DNA of 64,000 nucleotides from Pontibacter sp. E15-1 (GTDB lineage: Bacteria; Bacteroidota; Bacteroidia; Cytophagales; Hymenobacteraceae), in contig NZ_JAKVIR010000022.1 of the NCBI RefSeq assembly GCF_022601975.1, positions 48,341 to 112,340 on the forward strand, given 5' to 3'. Below the pieces are notes generated by a model that saw only the letters and a program-made list of their open reading frames with translations, did not search any database and was not told where the DNA came from. Shown piece after piece: positions 7,630 to 16,408 of this stretch; within the stretch, counting starts at the first letter, position 1; each line of letters opens with the position of its first letter. The position numbers were made by a program, and so were the translations under genes.

Positions 7630-9378
7630 ATGCTCAATATGAACCCTTACACCACTAAATACCTGGCTGCCTCGATGATTGCCTTTATGGGGCTTTTCTC
7701 CACAGTCAGCTGCAACCAATCGTCTTCCGGGGAAGACGGCCAGAGTATCACCGATAATCTGTTCGGCGGTAAAGAGCTGCCACAGGCCACCACCGACAGC
7801 GCTTTCGTTAAGAATTTTCTGAAGCAAAAGCCCGAATTCAAGAAGCAGGAAGAGTTGATGTTTATGTTCTACGGCGACAGGGACTATAAACTAGGCTGGT
7901 TCCGTGATAATGAGTTGGTGCCAGAAACCGAGAAGTTTCTGGCTGCTATGGACAATGCCACAAAAGAAGGCCTTGACCCTAAGAACTATAAGGTGGTGGA
8001 CCTCAACAAATTGTTGGAGCAGTATAAAAAAACGGAGTCGAGCGACTCGACCAGGCTGAAGCTGCAACAGGAAATCGATGTTGCCCTAACGGCATCTTAT
8101 TTCAACTATGCATCCGACTTTTATAGGGGCCGTGTCAACCCAGAGGATGAGAAGGTCACCTGGGATGTCAAGAAGAATAAAATCAAGCTGCACAAGGCGC
8201 TGCAAACCATTCTGAAGGAGCGGGAGAGTACCTACCCGTATTATGAGTTCGAGGCACTGCATGCGGGCTATACCCGCCTCCGCGACAAGCTGCAAGTATA
8301 CCGTGCCTTACAAGAGGCGGGTGGCTGGCCTAAGATTGACCTTGGGAACCGAAAAGTGCTGAAAGAGGGGGATACGGCAGTGGCTGTGCTGGCACTTCGC
8401 AAACGCCTGAACACTGATCAGAAGATTAACACGGCTGACCCGAAAATGCGTACCTACGACGCGAAGCTCGCCAAGCAGGTGAAGCATTTCCAGATGCTCA
8501 ACGGCATGGCCGAAGACGGCGTGGTGGGAGGCAACACCCTGGCCAAACTGAACATTCCCGTAGAAGACCGTATCCGCCAGATCATGATTAACATGGAGCG
8601 CTGGCGCTGGATTCCGAAACGCATGGTGCCCAAGAACCTGGAGCAAAAGTATATCTGGGTGAACATTCCGGAATACAAAATGCACATCTACGAAGACCCT
8701 AACGGCGACCCTGACGCTGAGCGACAGTATAAGCAGGTGATGGACATGCGCGTTATCGTTGGAAAGACCATGCACTCTACACCGATCTTCAGCGACAAGC
8801 TGGAGTATGTGGTGATGGCTCCTTTCTGGAACGTGCCCAACACGATCGTGGCGGCCGAGATTAAGCCGCATATGCTGTCGAACCCGGGTTGGCTGGCCAG
8901 CCAGAATATGGAAGTCGTTACCCGCGACAAGGCCCGTTCACCTGTTTCTCCTTCCTCTATCGACTGGGGCAATGTAACGGAAAGCAATTTCAGCTATCTG
9001 GTGCGACAGAAGCCAGGACAGAAGAATTCGTTAGGCACGATCAAGTTCCTTTTCCCGAACGAGTATGCGGTATACCTGCACGACACCCCGGCGGACGCCC
9101 TCTTTAACCAGACATCGCGAGATTTCAGCCATGGCTGCGTGCGGGTGGAGTATCCGGTGGAACTGGCCAAGTACCTGCTCAAAGGACAGTCTGACTGGAA
9201 TGAGTCCAGAATCAGGAGCACCATGAACGGAGGCGATGAAACCTGGGTAACACTGCCCAACAAAGTACAGGTATACATCGTGTATTTCACCAGTTGGGTG
9301 GACGAAGACGGAGAGATTCACTTCCGTGACGATATATATGGGCATGACAAAGAGTTAGAGAAGGAGTATTTTGGTTAA
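7630..9378 (+). CDS. L,D-transpeptidase (YcbB/LdtD-like) lipoprotein
   Basis: A 582-residue protein starting at 7630, or three codons later at 7639. The N-terminal signal ends in STVSC, a lipobox. Residues about 60-250 match the scaffold region of large YcbB-type L,D-transpeptidases; a peptidoglycan-binding domain follows (VLALRKRL ... FQMLNGMAEDGVVGGNTLAKLN, about 255-320). The YkuD catalytic domain (about 345-560) carries the active site SHGCVRVEYP with His501 and nucleophile Cys503. It should form 3-3 crosslinks in peptidoglycan or attach proteins to it, acting in the periplasm. The cupredoxin gene follows 58 nt later. Confidence 0.92.
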   Translation: MLNMNPYTTKYLAASMIAFMGLFSTVSCNQSSSGEDGQSITDNLFGGKELPQATTDSAFVKNFLKQKPEFKKQEELMFMFYGDRDYKLGWFRDNELVPETEKFLAAMDNATKEGLDPKNYKVVDLNKLLEQYKKTESSDSTRLKLQQEIDVALTASYFNYASDFYRGRVNPEDEKVTWDVKKNKIKLHKALQTILKERESTYPYYEFEALHAGYTRLRDKLQVYRALQEAGGWPKIDLGNRKVLKEGDTAVAVLALRKRLNTDQKINTADPKMRTYDAKLAKQVKHFQMLNGMAEDGVVGGNTLAKLNIPVEDRIRQIMINMERWRWIPKRMVPKNLEQKYIWVNIPEYKMHIYEDPNGDPDAERQYKQVMDMRVIVGKTMHSTPIFSDKLEYVVMAPFWNVPNTIVAAEIKPHMLSNPGWLASQNMEVVTRDKARSPVSPSSIDWGNVTESNFSYLVRQKPGQKNSLGTIKFLFPNEYAVYLHDTPADALFNQTSRDFSHGCVRVEYPVELAKYLLKGQSDWNESRIRSTMNGGDETWVTLPNKVQVYIVYFTSWVDEDGEIHFRDDIYGHDKELEKEYFG

Positions 9379-9436
9379 GCCGCTGAAGCTTTTGACCGCT
9401 TGTTCCTATGCTTCTTTAACTTAAAACCCCTATGCC

Positions 9437-9991
9437 ATGAAAAATCGATTCTATACATGCTGTGTCGTGGGGGCAAGCCTGCTTCTCTGGAGTTGCAGCA
9501 GCCCGGATAGCGACAGCAGCGCCACAACAGGAACCGACAAAGCAGTGGCAGACAGTGCTACAGCCTCAAGCGCGCCTTTGGTGGAAGACCAGGATACCAC
9601 GTTGCAAAAGGTGGAGGAGTTAACCCTCCATGCAATAGGTAATACATTAGATGAGATAGCCTACAGCGAAGACACTCTGGAGGTTAAGGCTGGCTCGCAT
9701 GTGAAGTTGACGTTTAAAAACGATGGCGTAGATATGCCGATGATGCACAATGTGGTGTTCACAGCCCCGGATGCCTATAAAAAGGTGGCGATCGCCGGTG
9801 CGAAGATCGGCGCTTCTGGCAATTATATCCCCAACGACTCCCTGGTGTTCGCCTCTTCCCCCATGACATTGCCCGGGCAGACGGTAGAGGTGGTGTTTAC
9901 TGCCCCTTTAAAGCCTGCCGCCTATAATTACGTCTGTACGTACCCAGACCACTGGCAACGCATGCATGGCGTTTTAATCGTGAAAGAGTAG
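9437..9991 (+). CDS. Azurin/plastocyanin-like cupredoxin lipoprotein
   Basis: 184 residues. The signal peptide ends LLLWSC (lipobox Cys near 20), then comes a Ser/Asp/Ala-rich spacer to about residue 55. The cupredoxin domain has a complete type-1 copper set: His104 in MMHNVV, and Cys167, His172 and Met176 in the C-terminal C-x4-H-x3-M pattern, the same spacing as in azurin. It should be a membrane-anchored, blue-copper electron carrier in the periplasm. Such proteins in Bacteroidota are often found with cytochrome oxidases or nitrite reductases; none is adjacent here. A terminator follows. Confidence 0.9.
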   Translation: MKNRFYTCCVVGASLLLWSCSSPDSDSSATTGTDKAVADSATASSAPLVEDQDTTLQKVEELTLHAIGNTLDEIAYSEDTLEVKAGSHVKLTFKNDGVDMPMMHNVVFTAPDAYKKVAIAGAKIGASGNYIPNDSLVFASSPMTLPGQTVEVVFTAPLKPAAYNYVCTYPDHWQRMHGVLIVKE

Positions 9992-10025
9992 CAGCTCCAT
10001 AGTGTAAGCGTACGCTCATATACCC

Positions 10026-10062
10026 AATGCCCTGACTTTCGTGTAAAGTCAGGGCATTTTGC
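10026..10062 (+). terminator. Rho-independent terminator after the cupredoxin gene
   Basis: Perfect 14-bp stem AATGCCCTGACTTT (10026-10039) / AAAGTCAGGGCATT (10045-10058), 5-nt loop, followed by TT. It lies 35 nt past the stop codon. Confidence 0.8.
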
Positions 10063-10231
10063 TTTTACGGCGTGCTGTTGATTTAGGGATTACCTACTAT
10101 AGTCCAATTTCGCGTATACTCCTGGTTTAGGATGCCTCACACTACCTGCAACAGATGATTATGTCAGTTAGTGCAGGGGAAGCATTACTTTAACTCCGAG
10201 TTGTCATTAAGCCTACTGTAGATAAGTTGCT

Positions 10232-10283
10232 GTAATCTACGGATTTGTGGATAACTCGAGTTATCCACAAATCCGTAGATTAC
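10232..10283. repeat. 52-bp perfect palindrome containing two inverted DnaA boxes
   Basis: Two 26-nt arms (10232-10257 and 10258-10283) are exact reverse complements with no spacer; the centre is CTCGAG. Each arm contains a perfect consensus DnaA box, TGTGGATAA at 10246-10254 and TTATCCACA at 10261-10269, pointing toward each other across a 6-bp centre. It sits in a gene-free, AT-rich 635-bp interval before the XRE regulator. As DNA it can form a cruciform; as RNA it would form a near-perfect duplex. No T-run follows, so terminator function is not the obvious reading. Confidence 0.85.
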
Positions 10284-10423
10284 GTCTGCCATACTGTCAG
10301 TTTGTTGTTATTAAACAAGAAGTATAGCCATGCGTCCCCATAAACTATGTATAGTTTTAATGAGTAATCACATACATAGTATAACCGTTGAACGGCGCAA
10401 AGGCCAGAGTCTTAAATAGTAGT

Positions 10424-10451
10424 GTTTACAATTGTATATACATTTGTAATC
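10424..10451. promoter_or_regulatory. Upstream operator-like palindrome (copy 1)
   Basis: Matches the proximal palindrome at 10584-10611 at 24 of 28 positions, including an identical 18-nt core (TTTACAATTGTATATACA, 10425-10442). It is 160 bp upstream of the other copy. Likely a second binding site for the XRE regulator encoded downstream. Confidence 0.65.
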
Positions 10452-10583
10452 ACTGATACATCGGTCTTTTAATGCTGCTCGTAATAGTGTGTTATTAAGT
10501 TATTTGGTAATTAGAAACGTATGCCTATAATTCTGATTTTTTTTTTCAGCTTAATTCATTTGTGAAATGGGGAGGAATACGTA

Positions 10584-10611
10584 ATTTACAATTGTATATA
10601 CAATTGTAAAT
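10584..10611. promoter_or_regulatory. Proximal operator-like palindrome (copy 2) before the XRE gene
   Basis: A perfect 28-bp palindrome; the half site is ATTTACAATTGTAT. It ends 15 bases before the ATG at 10627, in a position to cover the promoter or ribosome entry region. The symmetry and placement suggest autoregulation by the dimeric HTH protein. Confidence 0.75.
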
Positions 10612-10626
10612 AGGAGTTTAGAGGTT

Positions 10627-11049
10627 ATGGAGGATCGTATCCGGAGAGTAATGGAGTACAAGGGCTTAACTTCCACGCAACTAGCAGACAGCATTGAGGT
10701 GCCGCGCGCCACCATCAGCCATATCCTGAGTGGCCGCAACAAAGCGAGTATAGACGTAGTGATCAAAATCCTCAGCACCTACCGGGATATAGCCAGTAAC
10801 TGGCTTCTCTTTGCAGAGGAGCCTATGCTAATAAACTTAGCCTCAACAGGTAAGCTAAAGCCCCCGCCAAAACCTGCCATGCAAGCAGCGCCGCAACAAG
10901 GTTCCCAGCCCGTAGAACCAGAGAAGGATGTAAAAAAAATGCAAGAAATCAAGCCTCCAGTTTCCTTGCCCGCTTTGCCTGAGAAGTCCATTGAACAGAT
11001 CATGGTCTTTTATACCGACAAGACCTTCAGTGTCTACAAGCCATCATGA
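10627..11049 (+). CDS. XRE-family helix-turn-helix regulator
   Basis: 140 residues. Residues about 3-60 form a Cro/CI-type HTH domain: IRRVMEYKGLTSTQLADSIEVPRATISHILSGRNKAS, with recognition helix RATISHILSG. A Pro/Gln-rich linker (about 78-100) leads to a short conserved C-terminal segment (IEQIMVFYTDKTFSVYKPS). There is no enzymatic or ligand domain. The gene is preceded by two large palindromes that are the natural candidates for its operators. It has no clear operon partner; the next gene starts 255 bases later. The regulon cannot be told from this sequence. Confidence 0.88.
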   Translation: MEDRIRRVMEYKGLTSTQLADSIEVPRATISHILSGRNKASIDVVIKILSTYRDIASNWLLFAEEPMLINLASTGKLKPPPKPAMQAAPQQGSQPVEPEKDVKKMQEIKPPVSLPALPEKSIEQIMVFYTDKTFSVYKPS

Positions 11050-11304
11050 AGGAGTTGTAGATCGGTGAGGCTTACCTGCGCTGTGGCGCTCCGGAAAGTG
11101 AAGGGGTATACATACAGCTTGCATATTCGTGCTGGTGCCCCATCTGTGCTGCTGTTCGGTTGCTGGTAATCGTTTCAGATGTTTGGCCAATGAATTAATC
11201 CGCCTGATTTAGGGATCCCGCACCTATGGAACCTATACGCTTGTATCGGAGTACATGAGCAATAGCAGCCCCAGGAAACAAAAGCTATAACCATACTGCC
11301 ATTT

Positions 11305-12648
11305 ATGAACATCCTTCTAAGCCGGCTAAAGTTTGCCTACAAATACATCATCAACAGCATCGGCTTTTATCCTACCATCATCTCTTTATTCTTTTTCGGG
11401 CTTGCCCTGTGGATGTTATACCTGGAGGCCAATGGCCTGAGTGACCGATTTAAGGATGACTTGCCATTTATGATCATCACAAACCATGAGACTGCCCGGC
11501 TCATCCTTAGCTCGATTACTACCGGCATTATCTCGCTCACGGTATTTTCCTTCACTATGGTCATGCTGGTTCTGAATCAGGCAGCAGCCAATTTTACGCC
11601 CCGCGTCATACCTGGCCTGATCTCCTACAAATCGAACCAACGGGTGCTCGGTCTTTATTTGGGTACACTCATTTATACTCTGGTCGTTATGGTGAATGTG
11701 CGGGCGGAGTATTACAGCATCTCCTTGCCTGGCTTTGCCGTTTTTCTGGCCATGTGCCTGACCATCGTCTGCCTGGGCTTTTTTGTCTACTTCATCCATT
11801 CTATCTCGCAGTCTATCCAGATCGAGAGTATACTTGAGAGCATTTACCATGTCACACACACCGGGCTGTCTGCCGAGATAGCACGAGACAGAGGCCCCGG
11901 GGTTCCGAATGTGTTCACGCATGCTGAAAACTGGCATGTGCTGGAGAGCCCTACGACCGGCTATCTGCAAAGCCTGGATGAGGAAGCTGTGCTGAATATA
12001 TGCCGCGACTACGACGTAGTGCTGAAGTTTGAGCAGCCCCTCGGGAGCTTCCTGATTGAGGGCGTCCCTTTTGCGCGCGTAAACAAACAGCATGACCATG
12101 TGGAGGAGTTTACTGAGAAATTCTTCAGTCATGTAAATTTCTACAGGGAAGAGCGCCCGGACGCCAATTACCTATTCGGTTTCAAGCACATCACCGAAAG
12201 TGCTGTCAAGGCCCTGAGCCCTGGCATCAATGACCCCGGGACTGCCATCAAATCCATCGACTACCTGACTGACCTCTTTGCGCTTCGCATGCAGCTCACA
12301 GACGAGAAGGTGCTTTACGATAAGGACAATGCTGCCCGCATCAGTTTCGAGCATGAGACGTTTGAGACGCTCTACACGATGTGTCTGAGCCCCATTCGGC
12401 TGTATGGTAAGGAAAGCAGCGTGATTATCCTGCGGCTGCTCTATCTGCTCCGTAGCCTTCTGTTTAAAGTGGATGCCTACCCGCATCTGAAACCGGTGCT
12501 TTACAGCCAAGGCTCAGACGTGCTGTTTGACGCCGACCAGGTTATACGTAACCCCGGAGACAGGAAGAGGATAAACCTGACGGTGCAGGAGCTTAATAAG
12601 CTGAATGTGTTGGATAAAGCGCTCCCGCTTTTGCAGGTCCGTGCTTGA
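11305..12648 (+). CDS. DUF2254 integral membrane protein
   Basis: 447 residues. Four membrane segments in the N-terminal half (about 24-42, 67-92, 113-131 and 141-167) are followed by a soluble C-terminal half of about 270 residues with the conserved segments SPGINDPGTAIKSIDYL and HETFETLYTMCLSPIRLYGKES. This matches the DUF2254 family of predicted membrane proteins, whose function is unknown. The following gene encodes a K+ channel on the same strand 155 bases downstream, which hints at a membrane or ion context but does not prove a link. Confidence 0.85.
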   Translation: MNILLSRLKFAYKYIINSIGFYPTIISLFFFGLALWMLYLEANGLSDRFKDDLPFMIITNHETARLILSSITTGIISLTVFSFTMVMLVLNQAAANFTPRVIPGLISYKSNQRVLGLYLGTLIYTLVVMVNVRAEYYSISLPGFAVFLAMCLTIVCLGFFVYFIHSISQSIQIESILESIYHVTHTGLSAEIARDRGPGVPNVFTHAENWHVLESPTTGYLQSLDEEAVLNICRDYDVVLKFEQPLGSFLIEGVPFARVNKQHDHVEEFTEKFFSHVNFYREERPDANYLFGFKHITESAVKALSPGINDPGTAIKSIDYLTDLFALRMQLTDEKVLYDKDNAARISFEHETFETLYTMCLSPIRLYGKESSVIILRLLYLLRSLLFKVDAYPHLKPVLYSQGSDVLFDADQVIRNPGDRKRINLTVQELNKLNVLDKALPLLQVRA

Positions 12649-12803
12649 GGCGTCGGGCTTCCATGTTGAGGCACGGCCCCTTGGAGGGACCGTCCTTAAC
12701 GCGTAAGGAACAGCCCTTATTCCGTCTTTGGCATGAGGATACATTGCAATAGCGGTGCGATTTTTGTATACTGAGGCCTGTAAGCATCCCTTTAAGCTAC
12801 CCC

Positions 12804-13637
12804 ATGACTCCCCGAACCCGAGACTCAATCCGGAAACGGCTTTACAAGACTATCTTTGAGGCCGAAACGCCCGCGGGGAAATTATTTGATGTGGTGCTGC
12901 TAGTCCTGATCCTGGGTAGCGTGCTCATCGTTAGCCTTGAAAGCATCCCGGAGCTCAACCAGCGCTACTACAGCACCTTCCGGGTGATAGAATGGACATT
13001 CACTATAATTTTTACTGTGGAGTACTTCCTGCGAATCTATGTTACACCCAAGCCCATTAAGTATGCCTTCTCGTTCTTTGGGGTTGTAGACCTGCTTTCG
13101 ATTGTTCCCACTTACCTGAGCCTGATTCTGGTGGGCAGCCATTACTTGTTGATCGTGCGGGTGCTGCGTTTGCTCCGGGTAGCGCGAATTTTCAAGCTGA
13201 CACGGTTTATCAACGAGGGGCAGGTGCTGTCGCGGGCACTGCGCGCAAGCGTCACCAAAATCACTGTGTTTATCGGCGTGGTTCTGACCGTCATCGTGAT
13301 TGTGGGCTCCCTGATGTATATTATCGAAGGGGCTGAAAACGGATTCACGAGCATCCCCAAAAGCATCTACTGGACCATTGTGACCCTGACGACGGTGGGC
13401 TATGGCGATATTGCCCCAGCCACCCCGCTGGGCCAGATTCTGGCGAGTTTCCTCATGATCATGGGGTATGGCATTATCGCAGTGCCCACGGGTATTGTGT
13501 CGGTGGAAATGGCTCGCTCCGACCGGGAAGTCGCAGCTACGCTTACCTGCCCTAACTGCCATCAGGAGGGGCACCAGGTCGAGGCGTATTTCTGCTACAA
13601 CTGCGGCTATGAGTTTGATAAAGGCAACAAGGTATGA
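12804..13637 (+). CDS. Voltage-sensor-type potassium channel with C-terminal zinc ribbon
   Basis: 277 residues. Six membrane segments as in Kv-type channels: S1-S3 (about 30-110), an S4 with regularly spaced arginines (RVLRLLRVARIFK, about 118-130), then S5, a pore loop and S6. The selectivity filter is T197-V-G-Y-G-D, the K+ signature. After S6 a short tail carries two CxxC pairs (CPNC and CYNC, about residues 249-272), a zinc-ribbon arrangement. It should pass K+ across the inner membrane with possible voltage gating. The zinc ribbon on a channel tail is unusual; it could be structural or a regulatory/tetramerisation element. Confidence 0.9.
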   Translation: MTPRTRDSIRKRLYKTIFEAETPAGKLFDVVLLVLILGSVLIVSLESIPELNQRYYSTFRVIEWTFTIIFTVEYFLRIYVTPKPIKYAFSFFGVVDLLSIVPTYLSLILVGSHYLLIVRVLRLLRVARIFKLTRFINEGQVLSRALRASVTKITVFIGVVLTVIVIVGSLMYIIEGAENGFTSIPKSIYWTIVTLTTVGYGDIAPATPLGQILASFLMIMGYGIIAVPTGIVSVEMARSDREVAATLTCPNCHQEGHQVEAYFCYNCGYEFDKGNKV

Positions 13638-13756
13638 GCAGCTAGGCTGGGCAACTATAGTATACAGGACTTTCGCATTTAATCGAAACACGGACACGGA
13701 GCGAAAGCAGTCTGTAGCCTGCCGTGTCATGTATTCTCACCAACAACGGCTTTTAT

Positions 13757-13793
13757 GCCTCATTTCTAATTCTTAATTTCTAATTTTTAATCT
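13757..13793. repeat. AT-rich short tandem repeat (TTCTAATT units)
   Basis: The sequence repeats TTTCTAATT/TTCTTAATT-like units of 7-10 nt between the convergent K+ channel and alr genes. Similar near-heptameric runs occur at 33641-33669, 63731-63760 and 63841-63882. Confidence 0.55.
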
Positions 13794-13836
13794 GGCAAAG
13801 CACGGCGTTCTATCTCAAGGCCATACCTATCCGCGA

Positions 13837-14988
13837 TCAAGGGACAACGCATCGGGGGATGTTGAGCGGAAGCCGCGTGAGTAACTCGTAGTTTAGTTGC
13901 GTGCTGAGTTCCGCGAAGGAGGCAACCGTGATGCTGTGCTCGCCTTGCTTGCCGAGAAGCACCACCTCGTCGCCTTGCTGCACCTGCGGTATGTCTGTCA
14001 CGTCTACCATCATGCCATTCATGTTCACCATCCCGACGACGCCCACTTTATGACCCCGGATGAGTACCTGGCCCTGGTTGCTGAGCGAGCGGCTATACCC
14101 CCAGGCATAGCCAACAGGCACTACTGCCAAGAGCATGTCGCGAGGGGCATTATAGGAGGTGCCGTAGCCTACATAGTCTCCCTGGGCTACATGCTTCAGG
14201 CTCATAATACTGCTTTTCCAGTTAATCAGGCGGCTTAGAGGGTCCGGTATGTGGGGCTCACGGCTCATGTACGAACTGTATGTTTCGGGGCTTGGCCAGA
14301 AACCATACTGCATTATCCCGACGCGCACCATGTCGAGGTGCGTTTGTGGGTACTGCATCATGGCGGCAGAGCAGGCAGTATGGAGTTGCTTGGGGCGAAA
14401 GCCGTTTTTCAGAAAGCGCTGGCGCATCGCATCAAAACGATCTAGCTGTGTCATCACCCTGTTGTGGTTCTGGTAGCTTTCGGCGCCCGCGAAATGGGTG
14501 CACAGCCCCTGCAGCAGCACACTTTGCCCGGCATCGCGCAGCAGTTTTTCCACTTGGTCCAACATCAACGCCTCAAAGCCTGTGCGGTTCATACCCGTTT
14601 CCATCTCGATATGCACTTTGGCTGGCATGCCGATGCGCGCCGCGACCCTGGCTGCTTCCGAAAGACGTTGTAAGTCGAAAACAAAAAACTCAATTCCGTT
14701 CTTAATCGCCCATTCCAATTCAGGAAAATCCAGATACCCCATGATCATGATCGTGGTGGGCGCAGGCAGTGCCTCCAGCAGGCGTTGGGCCTCATCGGCA
14801 CTGAAAACGGAGAAATGGTCTATGCCGCAGGCCTGAGCAAGCGGGGCAAAAACCTCGATGCCATGTCCGTAGGCATTGCCCTTAATGACAGAGGATATCC
14901 GAACTTCAGGCCCAACTTGCTGTCTGATAAAACTGATGTTCTGTTGAAGTGCTGATTTACTTAATTCTATATAGGATGAGTGATGCAT
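13837..14988 (-). CDS. alr: Alanine racemase
   Basis: 383 residues, the usual length. The PLP-binding lysine is K36 in SSVIKGNAYGHG. The catalytic tyrosine region on the other side of the barrel is GYGTSYNAPRDMLLAVVPVGYAWGYSR. The C-terminal beta domain has the VGMVNMNGMMVDVTDI segment that contacts the partner subunit. It interconverts L- and D-alanine for peptidoglycan. It is the second gene of a two-gene minus-strand operon: the M20 hydrolase stop lies 6 nt upstream of its ATG. Confidence 0.95.
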   Translation of the reverse strand: MHHSSYIELSKSALQQNISFIRQQVGPEVRISSVIKGNAYGHGIEVFAPLAQACGIDHFSVFSADEAQRLLEALPAPTTIMIMGYLDFPELEWAIKNGIEFFVFDLQRLSEAARVAARIGMPAKVHIEMETGMNRTGFEALMLDQVEKLLRDAGQSVLLQGLCTHFAGAESYQNHNRVMTQLDRFDAMRQRFLKNGFRPKQLHTACSAAMMQYPQTHLDMVRVGIMQYGFWPSPETYSSYMSREPHIPDPLSRLINWKSSIMSLKHVAQGDYVGYGTSYNAPRDMLLAVVPVGYAWGYSRSLSNQGQVLIRGHKVGVVGMVNMNGMMVDVTDIPQVQQGDEVVLLGKQGEHSITVASFAELSTQLNYELLTRLPLNIPRCVVP

Positions 14989-14994
14989 ATGTAG

Positions 14995-16158
14995 TTATGA
15001 ATTAAGGATGCTTGCCGCGATCTGGTAAAAAAGGACAGCACCAGTAGGTAGTAGCTCGTCCGGGAAATCGAAGTCAGCGTGGTGGAGCTGCGGCTGCGAC
15101 ACACCGGAGCCCAGCCCAAAGAATGCCCCGGGATACCGATGGGTCAGGTGCCCGAAATCCTCCGACCACCTGAAAGGCGTCTCGGCTTCAATAACGGAAA
15201 GCCCCAGGGCCAGCCCGGCTTCCTGCACCAACCCGACTGCCTCCGGGTGATTGACAGTGGCCGGAAACTCCTCCACAAAAGTTATCCCGAATTGCAATCC
15301 ATGCCGTAAGGCGGTCTGCGCAACAACCTGCTCTGCGCGTATCTTAAGTTTTTGTAAATCGGCTGGCAAATAGGAGCGGAGCGTGGCCATGACCGTGCCA
15401 TGCCCGGGGTTCGTGCCAAAAGCCACCTCGCCGAGTCGGGCATGTATAACTGTGAGCAGGGTCAGGTCTTCGAACTGTGTTTTGTCAGCGATCAGTTTAT
15501 CAAATGACAAGAGGATCTCGGCCATCGCCAGGCCAGGGTTAAGGCCATTTTCTGGCTCAGCCGCGTGCGATGACTTGCCGGTCAGGGTAATCACCATACC
15601 GGTAGAGGCAGCGGCAAACACCCCTTTACGGAGGACCACCTGGTGCAGCGGAAAGCCTGGTAGGTTGTGAAGGGCGAACACATAATCCGGGCGCAGTTCC
15701 TTTTCGAAACGCGCATCCTGCAATACGGCCCAGGCACCAGCCCCGGTTTCCTCAGCAGGCTGAAAAAGCAGGATTACTTTTCCGGTTTGCAGTTGCTGCG
15801 TATGCAACAGGCTCCCTAAGCCAGCCAAGATAGCCATATGCCCATCGTGCCCACACTTGTGCCCGGTGCCATCCTGTACAGAGGTATAAGAAAAGGTGTT
15901 TGTCTCCGCAATCGGCAGCGCGTCTAACTCAGCCCGGAAAAGCACTACGGGTCCCTCAGAAACCTTACCATCAAACACGGCCGCCACGCCAGTGCCCCCC
16001 AGACCAGTGTATACCTTGCTTGGATTGTAGGCCTGCAGATAAGAGACGATTCTCTCGGCCGTTTTGAATTCCGCGCCAGAAAGTTCGGGGTATTGATGCA
16101 GACTTTGGCGAAGTTGCTTTAAGGCAGGTAAGTCTGTCGGTGAAACAGGTAAGGTCAT
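14995..16158 (-). CDS. M20D-type amidohydrolase (hippurate hydrolase / N-acyl-amino-acid hydrolase family)
   Basis: 387 residues. The metal-binding motif GHKCGHDGHMAIL (near residue 95-110), in which a Cys serves as a ligand, marks the HipO/IAA-amino-acid hydrolase branch of M20. Further signatures are QPAEETGAGA, where the tandem Glu pair holds the general base, and HAAEPENG. The C-terminal segment FGLGSG is also conserved. Substrates in the family are N-acyl or N-acetyl amino acids, including N-acetyl-diaminopimelate. Translational closeness to alr may indicate a role in cell-wall amino-acid supply or recycling; that is inference. No signal peptide. Confidence 0.88.
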   Translation of the reverse strand: MTLPVSPTDLPALKQLRQSLHQYPELSGAEFKTAERIVSYLQAYNPSKVYTGLGGTGVAAVFDGKVSEGPVVLFRAELDALPIAETNTFSYTSVQDGTGHKCGHDGHMAILAGLGSLLHTQQLQTGKVILLFQPAEETGAGAWAVLQDARFEKELRPDYVFALHNLPGFPLHQVVLRKGVFAAASTGMVITLTGKSSHAAEPENGLNPGLAMAEILLSFDKLIADKTQFEDLTLLTVIHARLGEVAFGTNPGHGTVMATLRSYLPADLQKLKIRAEQVVAQTALRHGLQFGITFVEEFPATVNHPEAVGLVQEAGLALGLSVIEAETPFRWSEDFGHLTHRYPGAFFGLGSGVSQPQLHHADFDFPDELLPTGAVLFYQIAASILNS

Positions 16159-16287
16159 ACAGTATCTTTTAAGCTTTCAGCTCAAGCCAAGATACGAAAT
16201 TGACATCAGAAGTTTTGAAGCGAGGCGCGGGTAGAGGCAATGTGCAGAACTTTTATACCTGTTGGGCCAGCAGATACAAGCGTGTTT

Positions 16288-16310
16288 ACTGCTGGAAATT
16301 CACCAGCAGT
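16288..16310. other. Small hairpin downstream of the hybrid kinase gene
   Basis: ACTGCTGG (16288-16295) / CCAGCAGT (16303-16310), 7-nt loop, lies between the kinase stop (16409) and the M20 gene start. It has no T-run; a weak terminator is possible. Confidence 0.3.
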
Positions 16311-16408
16311 ATGCTTTATATAAAAGTTTAAATAGATGGGTATAAATTATTGATCAATAGTATATTATGGTATAAATTAGAATGTATAGATTAACGCAGT
16401 GTAACAGT

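Noticed and set aside
10232..10611. Chromosomal replication origin
   Set aside because: Only two DnaA boxes are seen, both in one palindrome, and no replication-initiation or partition genes are near. The evidence supports a palindrome with DnaA boxes, not an origin.
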